From Candidatus Omnitrophota bacterium (GTDB lineage Bacteria; Omnitrophota; Gorgyraeia; Aquiviventales; Aquiviventaceae), in assembly GCA_016209275.1 (NCBI GenBank), contig JACQWM010000013.1:1-44523 (forward strand): a DNA stretch of 44,523 nt. The letters are read 5' to 3'. How positions within the stretch are numbered: the first letter of the stretch is position 1; each line of letters begins with the position of its first letter. The notes beneath the pieces were generated by a model, which saw nothing but the letters and a program-made list of their open reading frames with translations, searched no databases and was not told the origin of the DNA. Of this stretch, positions 1-8,791 are shown in pieces. The translations under genes and the position numbers were made by a program.

Positions 1-1640
1 GAGCGCGGCGCTGATGTAAACGTTTGTCCCATGGAGGAGGTCGCCCGAGTGAGATCATGGCTCAACTGCGTTGGAGAGAACGTCTGCCAATCGCCGACAT
101 ACCAGGTGGGTGGCTGCGTGTAGAGCCCTTCAAACGCCCGCGCCCACTGGTGAGCCACTCCAAACACCATCGCGTATGCCAAGCACCGCTCAAACAGGCT
201 CGGATCATTCATCCGTCGGACCCGGTCCTGATCAGCCCGGTAGAGGAACTCCCGAAGCCCAATCACTTTGTTCAGGATCTTCGCACCTTTCAGCGTGCGG
301 CGGGGCATCACCACCGCAAAAAGAGTCATGGCAAGCCAGGATAGCCCAGCCGCGATGAACTCAGGAAGAAACACGCTCTCGCCTCGAGAGGTGCGATACA
401 GCATCAGCAATATCCAGACGCCCACACCGACCCCCGCGGCTCCGAGGAGGTACAACGTGCGAATCGTGTTGGGGTCGCCGTCGAAATATTTTTTGGCGAT
501 GAGCGCGTCATAAATCGATGACCTCACTTCAGCGAAGGTGTCATAAAATTTCATTTCCAGCTCGGAGAGCAACCGCGTGTCGTAGCCGGCGGCGTTGCCG
601 CTTCCGAAAATACCCTTCAACATCTTGCGTTCGTGGAGTGCCAGAGCGGGGTCGTCCCAGAAGTCTTTGCGCCGCGTGAATCGATAATCCCGGTTCCACC
701 AGCGCGTGGAGGCCACCTCAATGGTGAGATACCCGCGCACGGCTAAATCGATCAGTGTGGCGGTCACATCCTGCAGGCCGGCTTTGTAATCCAACAGCGT
801 GCCCATCTCGGCGGGCGTTAATCCATCCGGCGGCTCGTATTGCACGACGATGGACTCGCCGGTTTGTGGATCACGACCCCGCACCCACCACAACCAGGTC
901 ATGAAACCGAGGATCGCCAAGGGAATGCCATAGACCCAGTTGTCGCGGATCCACCAGGAAAAGACTTGGGCCGGTGATGGCGAGTGGACAAGACCCTTCT
1001 CCCATCCAACCACGGCGGTTAACCCTTCATACGAGCCAAGCGGCCGAGGCGGATCAAGAATCACTTGCGTGCTCGTCGTTCGGATCTGCTGCAACTGTTC
1101 GGTTGAGCCGTACGGACCGATGAAGGCGATGGCGCGCAACTGCTTTGCTGCGGCCGGTAGTGAAATTTCCGCGTGAACCTGCCGCATCGGCACGGCCCAC
1201 TCGTTGCCGGTGAGATTCCAATAACACTCATCGTGATCCGGAAAAAACCGGATCGCGCCGCGCTCCACCTGATACACGATGCGATACGTCTGCTCGCCGG
1301 TGATGTAGCGATCCGGGTCGCCGATCCGGACGCGCTGGTAGCGTCCGGCCGATTCCAGCCGATACGGCCAGGGGCGGCCGGCCTGGTCAGTGACCGAGGT
1401 GACGCGCAGCCGTAGCCGAAAATGCTGGCCGGCGCGGTCGGTATAGTGGATGGGGATGTCGCGGAACAGTCCGTGGCGGGACTCGCCGTCGAAATCCGCG
1501 ACGATCGTTTCGGTGACCGTCGCCGTGGCGTTTCGATGGATGGCAACGCGCGTCTCAAAGCTGGCGATCTCCCAGCCGTAGGCGAACGATGGCAGAAGAA
1601 AGCCAATGAAGAACGCAAGCGTGGACCCGAAGCGTTTCAT
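1..1640 (-). CDS. DUF2207 family predicted membrane protein (3' end cut by window edge)
   Basis: About 546 residues are visible from ATG at 1640; the frame is still open at base 1, so the C-terminus is missing. The protein starts with a signal peptide (MKRFGSTLAFFIGFLLPSFA), followed by a beta-rich extracytoplasmic part containing the DUF2207-type stretch GLFRDIPIHY. A membrane segment near residues 230-250 (GIPLAILGFMTWLWW) leads to a cytoplasmic part with the sequence EPPDGLTPAEMGTLLDYKA. Two further membrane segments follow near residues 415-455. DUF2207 proteins have no firmly known biochemical role. The start lies 15 bp after the lemA stop, and LemA-DUF2207 pairs are common in bacteria, which supports the call. 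The usual glycine-rich tail would lie beyond the edge. Confidence 0.85.
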   Translation of the reverse strand, partial: MKRFGSTLAFFIGFLLPSFAYGWEIASFETRVAIHRNATATVTETIVADFDGESRHGLFRDIPIHYTDRAGQHFRLRLRVTSVTDQAGRPWPYRLESAGRYQRVRIGDPDRYITGEQTYRIVYQVERGAIRFFPDHDECYWNLTGNEWAVPMRQVHAEISLPAAAKQLRAIAFIGPYGSTEQLQQIRTTSTQVILDPPRPLGSYEGLTAVVGWEKGLVHSPSPAQVFSWWIRDNWVYGIPLAILGFMTWLWWVRGRDPQTGESIVVQYEPPDGLTPAEMGTLLDYKAGLQDVTATLIDLAVRGYLTIEVASTRWWNRDYRFTRRKDFWDDPALALHERKMLKGIFGSGNAAGYDTRLLSELEMKFYDTFAEVRSSIYDALIAKKYFDGDPNTIRTLYLLGAAGVGVGVWILLMLYRTSRGESVFLPEFIAAGLSWLAMTLFAVVMPRRTLKGAKILNKVIGLREFLYRADQDRVRRMNDPSLFERCLAYAMVFGVAHQWARAFEGLYTQPPTWYVGDWQTFSPTQLSHDLTRATSSMGQTFTSAPR

Positions 1641-1655
1641 CGACACGAGCAAGCG

Positions 1656-2201
1656 TTAGGAAAAGGAAACTTTCGGTGCTTTCGCTTCTTCCGAGCTCTC
1701 GAGCTGGAAGAACTCTTTGGACGTAAATCCGGCCATGGTGGCAATGAGGCTGGTGGGCACTTGCTGGCATTGGGTATTGTAGTCGCGCACGACGGCGTTG
1801 TAGTAGCGGCGGGAGTTCTGCAGCGCATCTTCCACGTTGGTGAGCGACTGCTGTAGGCTCATGAAATTCTGATTCGCCTTTAACTCCGGATAATTTTCCG
1901 CCACCGCAAAGAGCGTTTTGAGCGAGGTCGCGAGCATGCCTTCAGCGTTGCCTTTCTCTTTCGGACCATTCGCTTGCATCGCCAGCGAGCGCGCCGTCGT
2001 CACTTGCACGAAGAGCGTTTTCTCATGCGTGGCATAGCCTCTGACCGCTTCCACGATATTCGGAATCAAGTCGTAGCGGCGCTTCAGTTGGACATTGATG
2101 TCCGACCAGGCCCCGTCCGCCCGCACGCGCAATCGCACCAACCCGTTATAGATCACGACCAACCAAACCGCCACAACCGCCACAATGAGCAAGAACCACA
2201 T
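1656..2201 (-). CDS. lemA: LemA family protein
   Basis: 181 residues. An N-terminal membrane anchor (MWFLLIVAVVAVWLVVIYNG) is followed by the hallmark LemA sequence with DINVQLKRRYDLIPNIVEAV. The rest is predicted helical and includes AENYPELKANQNF, another conserved LemA segment. LemA proteins are membrane-anchored helical bundles of unclear function that are often encoded beside DUF2207 or TPM-domain proteins, as here. The ATG at 2201 is preceded by a strong AAGGAGG Shine-Dalgarno site 5 nt upstream. The downstream DUF2207 gene begins 15 bp after the stop, so the two are probably co-transcribed. Confidence 0.95.
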   Translation of the reverse strand: MWFLLIVAVVAVWLVVIYNGLVRLRVRADGAWSDINVQLKRRYDLIPNIVEAVRGYATHEKTLFVQVTTARSLAMQANGPKEKGNAEGMLATSLKTLFAVAENYPELKANQNFMSLQQSLTNVEDALQNSRRYYNAVVRDYNTQCQQVPTSLIATMAGFTSKEFFQLESSEEAKAPKVSFS

Positions 2202-2227
2202 CGGAACCTCCTTGGTCTGGGTCTATC

Positions 2228-2482
2228 TTATGCTGAGGCGCCCTCCGACGCAATCTTCATCAACTGCCAACGCAGCGCCCGCGTGTCAAATCGCAGCTCG
2301 TAGAGCGTCTGCCCATCGGTGACCGCAAAGCACCGGTGCAGCAGCACGCCATCACGCTCGCTCCAAACGCACGTCACCTGCCGGATCATGCGCCGCCGCC
2401 CCTGCCAGACCAACGCCACCGGCCGCATGCCGCGCGTTCCAAACCGCGCCTCCACCTCCACCAGCTCCCCTAGCTCTTCCAT
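2228..2482 (-). CDS. small hypothetical protein, possibly DUF6504-like
   Basis: 84 residues with no signal peptide or membrane segment. The middle holds a tryptophan-rich pattern (VALVWQGRRRMIRQVTCVWS, then LYELRFDTRALRWQL) that resembles small proteins in which a short beta barrel carries a W-x-G-R-R segment, as in DUF6504. That match is from memory of the pattern only. It precedes lemA by 26 bp on the same strand. The ATG at 2482 is directly abutted by a GATATC repeat array, leaving no normal Shine-Dalgarno site. It is probably a real gene because it is intact and in line with its neighbours, but its function is not known. Confidence 0.55.
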   Translation of the reverse strand: MEELGELVEVEARFGTRGMRPVALVWQGRRRMIRQVTCVWSERDGVLLHRCFAVTDGQTLYELRFDTRALRWQLMKIASEGASA

Positions 2483-2560
2483 CGATATCAGATATCCCCC
2501 GCCTTACCCAATATCAGATATGAAAAGTCCATATAAAAGCAGATATGGCCTTTGATATAC
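2483..2560. repeat. GATATCA-type heptad repeat cluster
   Basis: This gap between the 84-residue gene and endonuclease III contains GATATCAGATATC (2484-2496), ATATCAGATAT (2511-2521) and a degenerate copy around 2540. The first copy touches the start codon of the gene at 2482. The same word builds a perfect inverted repeat at 10385-10420, so it is a dispersed word and not a local accident. Confidence 0.7.
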
Positions 2561-2578
2561 CAGACGGAAGTCTAGGTG

Positions 2579-3229
2579 TCAACGAGAATAAGTGACGCCA
2601 ATCTTGGCGCACTGGCGCTCAAGCGGGCAGCGGCTGCACCAGGGCGAGGTGGGATGGCACAGATTTTGGCCGAAGGTCACGAGCAGATCGTTATAGATCT
2701 GCCAATAGCGGCGCGGCAGTTTTTTGCGCAGCGCGATCTCAGTCTGCTCCGGCGTCTTCGTGCGCACATAGCCCCAGCGATTGCTGATGCGGTGGACGTG
2801 AGTATCGACACAAATGCCATCTTTCCGAAACGCCAACGTCACGACGAGATTCGCCGTCTTGCGCCCAACGCCCTTGATCGTTAACAGCTCCTCCAGCATC
2901 GACGGCACCTGGCCCTGATAGCGATCGATCAGCGTCTGGCAGACGGTGTGAAGCGTCCTGGCCTTCGTCTTATAGAAGCCGACGGGATAGATCGCCCGCT
3001 CGATTGTCGGAATCGATAGCCTGAGCATCTGCTGCGGGGTTGCGGCCAGGCGGAACAGCCGCTCTGAGGCAACCTGCGTCACGGCGTCTTTGGTGCGCAG
3101 GCTGAGCAAGCAGCTGATCAGCGTCGCAAACGGATCGGCCTTGTAGTGGCCGACCACCGGCTCCTGCCATTGGCAGATGAGCCGCTTCAACGTTCGAATC
3201 GCGCCATCAATATGGCGATTAGTGACCAT
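2579..3229 (-). CDS. nth: endonuclease III (base excision repair glycosylase/AP lyase)
   Basis: 216 residues from ATG at 3229. A GTG two codons upstream (3235) is possible but is badly placed relative to the AGG of the leader. Endonuclease III removes oxidised pyrimidines from DNA and cleaves the abasic site. A helix-hairpin-helix motif (LLTIKGVGRKTANLVV) holds the catalytic lysine at about residue 124. The catalytic aspartate is in ICVDTHVHRISNRWG at about residue 142. The C-terminus has the 4Fe-4S loop with spacing C-x6-C-x2-C-x5-C (about residues 191, 198, 201, 207). Length and motif order are normal for the family. It stands alone between repeats on the left and a divergent riboswitch-controlled gene on the right. 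Confidence 0.96.
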   Translation of the reverse strand: MVTNRHIDGAIRTLKRLICQWQEPVVGHYKADPFATLISCLLSLRTKDAVTQVASERLFRLAATPQQMLRLSIPTIERAIYPVGFYKTKARTLHTVCQTLIDRYQGQVPSMLEELLTIKGVGRKTANLVVTLAFRKDGICVDTHVHRISNRWGYVRTKTPEQTEIALRKKLPRRYWQIYNDLLVTFGQNLCHPTSPWCSRCPLERQCAKIGVTYSR

Positions 3230-3243
3230 CGACACCTGCCCTA

Positions 3244-3273
3244 TTGTTAACGCAATGACTGATCAGGTATAGT
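3244..3273 (+). promoter_or_regulatory. predicted sigma-70 promoter of the subtilase operon
   Basis: TTGTTA (3244-3249) and TATAGT (3268-3273) are separated by 18 bp. The predicted start near 3280 lies just upstream of the riboswitch aptamer, which supports the assignment. It is not experimentally shown. Confidence 0.55.
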
Positions 3274-3302
3274 TCTTATAGAAGTTAAAAAAGTAAAAAC
3301 TC

Positions 3303-3378
3303 CCGATAAAGGCAAACTCACGGTAACGTGAGGGCGCAAAGCTACGGGTCCTCTGAAACGGATCGCCTAGCTGCCGAA
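3303..3378 (+). promoter_or_regulatory. GEMM-I riboswitch, cyclic di-GMP-I type
   Basis: The leader carries the GEMM-I signature in order. GATAAAGGCAAAC begins at 3305. A hairpin CTCACG-GTAA-CGTGAG with a GNRA tetraloop follows, then GGGCGCAAAGC, then a second stem beginning GGGTCC and closing with the conserved 3' piece AGCTGCCGAAG. The GGCAAAC plus CGCAAAGC form matches the cyclic di-GMP class better than the cyclic GMP-AMP variant, which usually has CUAAAC and CGGAAAGC. A terminator (3404-3440) follows before the subtilase start at 3471, which makes transcription termination the likely output. Whether ligand turns the genes on or off cannot be read from the sequence with confidence. Confidence 0.85.
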
Positions 3379-3403
3379 GAGCGACAACGATTTCAGACAG
3401 GAT

Positions 3404-3440
3404 TGCCGAGCTACCGAAGGAGCGGTGGTTCGGCATTTTT
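3404..3440 (+). terminator. rho-independent terminator, riboswitch expression platform
   Basis: GCCGAGCTACCG (3405-3416) pairs with CGGTGGTTCGGC (3423-3434), including two G-U pairs, and is followed by ATTTTT. It sits between the aptamer and the first subtilase, so it is probably the conditional terminator of the riboswitch. Confidence 0.85.
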
Positions 3441-3470
3441 CTTTATAACATTTTAACACGGGAGGCTGGG

Positions 3471-5252
3471 ATGGAAAAGATGCGAAATCGGTTGGTAGGA
3501 TATGCCGGCATTGTTGGATTCGTCGCTTTGATAATTGGTCTCTCCTCATCAGCCAATGCGGCGAACGATGAACGACCAGCCGATCCGCATGACGCCTTCA
3601 TCCTCGTCAAATTCAAACCGTCTGTCAGCTCTGCGAAGAGACAAGATGTGTTCAGGCGGCATCGCCTCAAGGTCGCGGGTGAGATCAAACAACTTGGCGT
3701 GCACGTGATGCAGGTGTCTGACGAGGACACCCGGGAGGAAGCGCTGGACCGCCTGCGCATGAAGGATGCGGGTAAGATTGAGTCCGTTGAGATTGATGCG
3801 GCTCATGAACCCATCCTGATTCCCAATGACCCGACCTACTCGAGCGAGTGGCATTTGCCGAAAATGAACGCGCCGGCGGCGTGGGATACTATCACCGGCT
3901 CAGGCATCACCATCGGCATTGCCGACAGCGGCATCGATCCGACGCATCCGGATTTGGCTTCGCACCTGGTTCCGGGATGGAACTTCTACGACAATAACTC
4001 CACCACCAGCGATGTGTACGGCCACGGGACGAAAGTGGCCGGCAGTGCCGGGGCGATCGGCAACAATGCCGTCGGGGTAGCTGGAGTCGCGTTTAATGCC
4101 AAGCTCATGCCGCTTCGGGTCACCGATACGAGTGGATACGGTTACTCTTCTACGATCTCGAATGCGATCACCTATGCGGCGGATCATGGGGTCAAATTGG
4201 TCAATGTGAGTTTTGGCGGTGTTTGCAGCAGCAGCACCATCGCTTCGGCGAGCCAATACCTCTTTAATAAAGGGGGCTTGACCGTCGTCGCGGCCGGTAA
4301 CACCGGAGCGCTGGATTCCTGCAGTGGTAATTCAACACAGGTCTATGCCGCGGCCACCGACAGCGCCGATGCGCGGGCGAGTTTCTCGACATACGGCAAT
4401 TCTGTGGATGTGGCAGCTCCCGGGGTGTCCATCTATACGACGACCAATGGAGGCGGCTATGGCGCGGTTTCCGGAACCTCATTTGCCTCCCCGAATACCG
4501 CCGGCGCGCTGGCGCTCATCTGGTCGGCCAATCCGGGGTTAAGTCCGTCGCAAGCCCAGGATACGTTATTCACCACCGTCAAGGATCTGGGAACGGCTGG
4601 ATGGGATCAGTATTACGGTTGGGGCCGGGTCGATGCCGCGGCTGCGGTGGCCAAAGCCTTGACGATTTCAGCACCCGCACCGGATACCACCGCGCCAAGC
4701 GCTCCGGCGAATCTGACTGGCACGGCTCCGACGAGCAGCCAAGTCAGTTTGTCGTGGGTAGCCTCGACGGATAACGTCGGGGTCAGCGGCTACAAGGTCT
4801 TTCGTGGCAGCAGCCTGCTGGGGACAACCACGTCCACGAGCTATGCTGATAACTCTGTGGCGGCCTCGACCACCTACTCCTACACAACCCAGGCGTATGA
4901 CGCGGCCAACAATCTCTCGCTCGCCAGCAATGTGGCGACGGTGACAACCCCGCAAGCGCCGTTTAGCATCACCAGCTACGCGGTGACGAGCAAGACCTCG
5001 ACGACCGCGACGATCACCTGGACGAGCAACAAAGCGTCGACCGGTACCGTCTGGTACGGTCTGACCGGCCGCAAAGGGGCGACAACCACGCTATCACTCT
5101 CCGCTACCGATAGCATCAGTGCGACCACACACACGGTGGTCTTGAGTGGCTTGACGAAGGCGACGAGCTACAGCTACCAGATTCGTGCCCAAAGCAGCAC
5201 CGGCGAAAGCGTGAGCTCTCCCGTCTCAACGTTTAAGACGCTGCGGCGCTAA
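3471..5252 (+). CDS. secreted subtilisin-like serine protease with C-terminal FN3 domains (copy 1)
   Basis: 593 residues. A signal peptide (residues 1-30, ending SSSANA) is followed by an inhibitor-type propeptide (about 41-115). The S8 peptidase domain has D152 (GIADSGIDPTHPDL), H185 (GHGTKVAG), oxyanion N277 (AAGNTG) and S337 (GTSFASP). A fibronectin type III domain (about 408-495) and a second FN3-like domain (about 498-592) end the protein, suggesting an extracellular or surface enzyme acting on proteins or anchored to glycans. A GGAGG Shine-Dalgarno site lies 5 nt before the ATG. It is transcribed from the GEMM-I riboswitch leader. A close paralogue follows at once. Its substrate is unknown. 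Confidence 0.95.
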   Translation: MEKMRNRLVGYAGIVGFVALIIGLSSSANAANDERPADPHDAFILVKFKPSVSSAKRQDVFRRHRLKVAGEIKQLGVHVMQVSDEDTREEALDRLRMKDAGKIESVEIDAAHEPILIPNDPTYSSEWHLPKMNAPAAWDTITGSGITIGIADSGIDPTHPDLASHLVPGWNFYDNNSTTSDVYGHGTKVAGSAGAIGNNAVGVAGVAFNAKLMPLRVTDTSGYGYSSTISNAITYAADHGVKLVNVSFGGVCSSSTIASASQYLFNKGGLTVVAAGNTGALDSCSGNSTQVYAAATDSADARASFSTYGNSVDVAAPGVSIYTTTNGGGYGAVSGTSFASPNTAGALALIWSANPGLSPSQAQDTLFTTVKDLGTAGWDQYYGWGRVDAAAAVAKALTISAPAPDTTAPSAPANLTGTAPTSSQVSLSWVASTDNVGVSGYKVFRGSSLLGTTTSTSYADNSVAASTTYSYTTQAYDAANNLSLASNVATVTTPQAPFSITSYAVTSKTSTTATITWTSNKASTGTVWYGLTGRKGATTTLSLSATDSISATTHTVVLSGLTKATSYSYQIRAQSSTGESVSSPVSTFKTLRR

Positions 5253-5292
5253 GCACGTGCAGAGTGTTCACCTTACCCATAGGGCAGCAAGA

Positions 5293-7056
5293 ATGAAAGA
5301 GCGGGCCATGGTTGTCGCGATGGGGTTGATCGCTCTCCTACTCATGCTTCCCCTACCGCTCGACGCCGCAAGCGATAATTCCTCGGCAGACCCTCACGAT
5401 GCCTTCATCATAGTCAAATTCAAACCCTCTGTCAGCTCTGCGAAGCGACAAGATGTGTTCAGGCGGCATCGCCTCAAGGCTGCGGGTGAGATCAAACAAC
5501 TTGGCGTGCACGTGATGCAGGTGTCTGACGAGGACACCCGCGAGGAAGTCTTGGATCGATTGAGAGCCAAAGAGAAGGACAAACTTGAGCTCATGGAAAT
5601 TGATGGGCGATGCGAACCAATCGCCATCCTTAATGACCCCAGCATCTCGAGTCAATGGCACCACACCAAGATCAACTCAGCGCTCGCCTGGGATCACGCG
5701 ACTGGGGCGAATTTGACCGTGGGCATCGCGGATACAGGCGTCGATGCCTCCCATCCCGATCTGGCCGCCCATATGGTCCCAGGATGGAACTTTTATGACA
5801 ACACCTCGGATACGTCAGATGTGCATGGACATGGGACCAAGGTGGCTGGTACACAAGCCGCGATTGGCAACAATGCCCTGCAGGTCGCGGGACTGGCCTG
5901 GGATGCCAAGATCATGCCATTGCGTGTTAGCGACGCCAGTGGGTATGCCTATTATTCCACAATCTCCAACGCGATCACCTATGCCGCCGATCGCGGGGCC
6001 AAAACCGTGAATGTGAGTTTCGGAGGCGTCTGTCAGAGCTCCACAATTGCCAGTGCTGGCAATTATATGCGCAATAAAAACGGGTGGGTCGTGGTCGGAG
6101 CTGATAATACGGGCGGAGATCCTGGCTGCGCCTCAGTTCCTGACCTGCTGTTTGCTTCGGCGACGGACAGCAACGATGCAAAGGCAAGTTTTTCTTCCTA
6201 TGGCAACCACGTGGACATCGCTGCTCCTGGCGTGTCGATCCTGACGACTACGCGGGGTGGCGGGACAGGATCAGTTTCCGGCACGTCGTTCTCCTCTCCC
6301 GTGACTGCAGGGGTTGTGACACTCATTTGGTCAGCCAATCCCACGCTCACTTCTGATCAAGTCGAAGACATCCTGTTCAGATCAGCGAAGGATCTGGGTG
6401 CTGCCGGTTGGGATCCGTACTTCGGATGGGGACGAGTCGATGCTGGGGCTGCGGTGGCGTTAGCAAAGAGCACCTCGGGGCCAACGCTCGATACGACTGC
6501 ACCCAGCGCCCCAACCAATCTCACCGCCAGTGCTCCAGAGAGCACCAAGGTCAATCTATCCTGGGGGGCCTCGGTGGATGACGTGGGGGTCACTGGCTAC
6601 CAGGTCTTCCGCGGCAGTGCCCTGTTGGGAACGACGACCGCGACGACCTACACAGACACGACGGTCACAGGGAGCACGACCTACTCGTATACCACCAAAG
6701 GCTATGACGCGGCCAACAATGTCTCACTTGCCAGCAACGTCGCCACCGTGACCACTCCACAAGCCCCGTTTAGCATCACCAGCTACGCGGTGACGAGCAA
6801 GACCTCCAGCACCGCGACGATCACCTGGACGAGCAACACACCCTCGACCGGGGCGGTCTGGTATGGCTTGACAGGCCGCAAAGGAAAAACCACCACGCTC
6901 TCGCTCTCAGCCACCGATAGCATCAGCGCGACCACACACACGGTGGTCTTGAGCGGCCTGACCCGAGCCACCAGCTACTCGTATCAGGTTCGCGCGCAAA
7001 GCAGCACGGGAGAAATCGCCAACTCCACAACGTCAACGTTTAAGACGACGCGATAA
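5293..7056 (+). CDS. secreted subtilisin-like serine protease with C-terminal FN3 domains (copy 2)
   Basis: 587 residues from ATG at 5293; the frame extends to a GTG at 5257, but the signal peptide begins sensibly at MKERAMVVAMGLIALLLM. The architecture matches copy 1: propeptide, S8 domain with D147 (GIADTGVDASHPDL), H180 (HGHGTKVAG) and S332 (GTSFSSP), then two FN3-type domains. The oxyanion asparagine is kept (N272), but the residue before it is Asp instead of the usual Gly (GADNTG against AAGNTG in copy 1). The gap to copy 1 is 40 bp, so the two are co-transcribed. Propeptide and C-terminal stretches are almost identical to copy 1, while the catalytic domain has diverged. Confidence 0.93.
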   Translation: MKERAMVVAMGLIALLLMLPLPLDAASDNSSADPHDAFIIVKFKPSVSSAKRQDVFRRHRLKAAGEIKQLGVHVMQVSDEDTREEVLDRLRAKEKDKLELMEIDGRCEPIAILNDPSISSQWHHTKINSALAWDHATGANLTVGIADTGVDASHPDLAAHMVPGWNFYDNTSDTSDVHGHGTKVAGTQAAIGNNALQVAGLAWDAKIMPLRVSDASGYAYYSTISNAITYAADRGAKTVNVSFGGVCQSSTIASAGNYMRNKNGWVVVGADNTGGDPGCASVPDLLFASATDSNDAKASFSSYGNHVDIAAPGVSILTTTRGGGTGSVSGTSFSSPVTAGVVTLIWSANPTLTSDQVEDILFRSAKDLGAAGWDPYFGWGRVDAGAAVALAKSTSGPTLDTTAPSAPTNLTASAPESTKVNLSWGASVDDVGVTGYQVFRGSALLGTTTATTYTDTTVTGSTTYSYTTKGYDAANNVSLASNVATVTTPQAPFSITSYAVTSKTSSTATITWTSNTPSTGAVWYGLTGRKGKTTTLSLSATDSISATTHTVVLSGLTRATSYSYQVRAQSSTGEIANSTTSTFKTTR

Positions 7057-7068
7057 CGCCAACATCGC

Positions 7069-8010
7069 TCACGGCGCAAGGAGTTCGCGCACGTGCGTCT
7101 CGACGCTGCACGCAAGCGCCCGAGGATCATAGCCGCCCTCTAAGACCGAAACCATCCGTCCCTGGCAGCACCGATCCGCAATCTGCCGCACCATACGCGT
7201 CAATGCTGCATACCCGGCTTCGGTAACCGCCAAACCGGCCAACGGATCGTCGCGATGGGCGTCAAATCCCGCCGAAACCAGCACGAGCTCCGGATGAAAC
7301 TCGCCCGCTTTCGGCAGCAAGTGCTGTTGAAATGCCATGATGACCTCGCGATCCCCTGCCCCGGCTGGCAACGCCACGTTCATGGTGAAACCCGCCCCAG
7401 CCCCACGCCCGGTCTCTTCTCGCCGCCCCGTCCCCGGATAGAAGGGAAACTGATGCGTGCTGAAATACAGGATGGAGGGATCGTCGTAAAAAATCGTCTG
7501 CGTGCCGTTGCCGTGATGCACATCCCAATCGACGATGAGCACGCGCTTGAGATGATGGCGCTGCTGCGCATACCGCGCCCCGATGGCCACGTTGTTGAAC
7601 AAGCAAAAACCCATGGCGCGATCGGCGAGCGCATGATGCCCAGGAGGACGCACCGCGCAAAAGGCGCAGGCGAGCCGGCCGCTGACCACCTCATCGATCG
7701 CCAGCGTCACCGCACCCACCGCCCGCGCGGCGGCTTCCCATGAGCCTGGCGACGCGATGGTATCCGGATCCAACGCCGACGGACCGAGCTGGCACGCGCG
7801 CTTGATCTGATCGACATAGGAGGGGAGGTGTATGAGCTGAAGCGTCTCGTCCGAAGCGGGCTGCGGATCAAGCGGGATCAGCAACGACCACAGGTCCGAC
7901 GATGCCAGATGGCTGACGATCGCCCGCACTCGCTGCGGCTGCTCAGGATGCGCCGGCCCGGCATCGTGCTGAAGAAATGAGGGGTGGTAGGCAAAACCGA
8001 CGGGGCGCAC
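7069..8010 (-). CDS. histone deacetylase-like zinc amidohydrolase
   Basis: 313 residues from GTG at 8010, one base after the trpC stop; a GTG at 8049 would overlap trpC by 38 bp. The family hydrolyses acetyl-lysine, acetylpolyamine or related amides with a zinc ion. Family motifs are all present: RPPGHHA (paired histidines about 125-126), [24 protein letters not shown] (zinc ligands Asp163 and His165), [11 protein letters not shown] (zinc ligand Asp250) and LEGGYD (Tyr294). It is the last gene of the his-trp operon. That position suggests co-expression but does not reveal a substrate; AcuC-like or polyamine deacetylase roles are both possible. Confidence 0.9.
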   Translation of the reverse strand: MRPVGFAYHPSFLQHDAGPAHPEQPQRVRAIVSHLASSDLWSLLIPLDPQPASDETLQLIHLPSYVDQIKRACQLGPSALDPDTIASPGSWEAAARAVGAVTLAIDEVVSGRLACAFCAVRPPGHHALADRAMGFCLFNNVAIGARYAQQRHHLKRVLIVDWDVHHGNGTQTIFYDDPSILYFSTHQFPFYPGTGRREETGRGAGAGFTMNVALPAGAGDREVIMAFQQHLLPKAGEFHPELVLVSAGFDAHRDDPLAGLAVTEAGYAALTRMVRQIADRCCQGRMVSVLEGGYDPRALACSVETHVRELLAP

Positions 8011-8011
8011 G

Positions 8012-8791
8012 TTACCACGTCCCGTCGAAGAGTTCCTTAATCTTAGCACCCGGGCTTGGAGCGGTCATGAGGGCTTCACCAATCAATACCGCATGGACCC
8101 CCAGCTGCTTCATGCGCTTGACGCCCTCAGGCGTGTGAATGCCGCTTTCGGCGATGATGATCTTTCCCGACGGGATTTTTGGCACGAGCTGTTCGGTCAG
8201 CGCGGGGTCGACCTTCAATGTCCGCAGATCCCGGTGATTGATGCCGATGACGCGCGTCCCAACACTCAGCGCTGTTCGAAGCTCGGCTTCCGAATGCACT
8301 TCCACACATGGCTCCAGGCCAGCGGTATCGGCCGCCTGCATGCATTGGGTCAACACGTCTTCCGTCAGAAGGCGCACGATGAGCAACACGGCATCAGCGC
8401 CATGCGCGGCCGCTTCATAGACTTGGTAGGGGTCCACAATGAAATCCTTGCGCAACACCGGGACCTCGGTGAAATCCTTCACATCTTTGAGAAAATCGAG
8501 ATGGCCGCCGAAATAGAACTCATCGGTCAGGACCGAGAGTGCCGCGGCACCGGCATGCTGCATCTCCTGGGCTAGACTCACCGGATCAAACCGCTCGCGC
8601 AACGTGCCCTTGGACGGCGAACGGCGTTTGAGCTCGGCGATGAGCGATAATTTCCCGGGCACATGGATGGCTTTGCGGAAATCCCGCTCAGCGATATGGT
8701 GTTTCACCCGGGCTTGCAGATCCTCAAATGGCAAGCGCGCCTTGGCTTCAGCAACTTCCCGTTCTTTTGTGGAGACAATTTCCTCAAGCAT
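8012..8791 (-). CDS. trpC: indole-3-glycerol phosphate synthase
   Basis: 259 residues. It converts carboxyphenylamino-deoxyribulose phosphate to indole-3-glycerol phosphate in tryptophan synthesis. The beta/alpha barrel signatures are clear: [12 protein letters not shown] with the catalytic lysine, [36 protein letters not shown] and [13 protein letters not shown]. The length is normal for a stand-alone TrpC. Its start overlaps the end of trpD by 8 bp, consistent with translational coupling. Confidence 0.97.
   Translation of the reverse strand: MLEEIVSTKEREVAEAKARLPFEDLQARVKHHIAERDFRKAIHVPGKLSLIAELKRRSPSKGTLRERFDPVSLAQEMQHAGAAALSVLTDEFYFGGHLDFLKDVKDFTEVPVLRKDFIVDPYQVYEAAAHGADAVLLIVRLLTEDVLTQCMQAADTAGLEPCVEVHSEAELRTALSVGTRVIGINHRDLRTLKVDPALTEQLVPKIPSGKIIIAESGIHTPEGVKRMKQLGVHAVLIGEALMTAPSPGAKIKELFDGTW

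Noticed and set aside
1061-1618. Minus-strand frame overlapping the DUF2207 gene in another register
   Set aside because: Its product is Arg/Ser/Pro-rich without a domain, whereas the DUF2207 frame has a signal peptide and family motifs.
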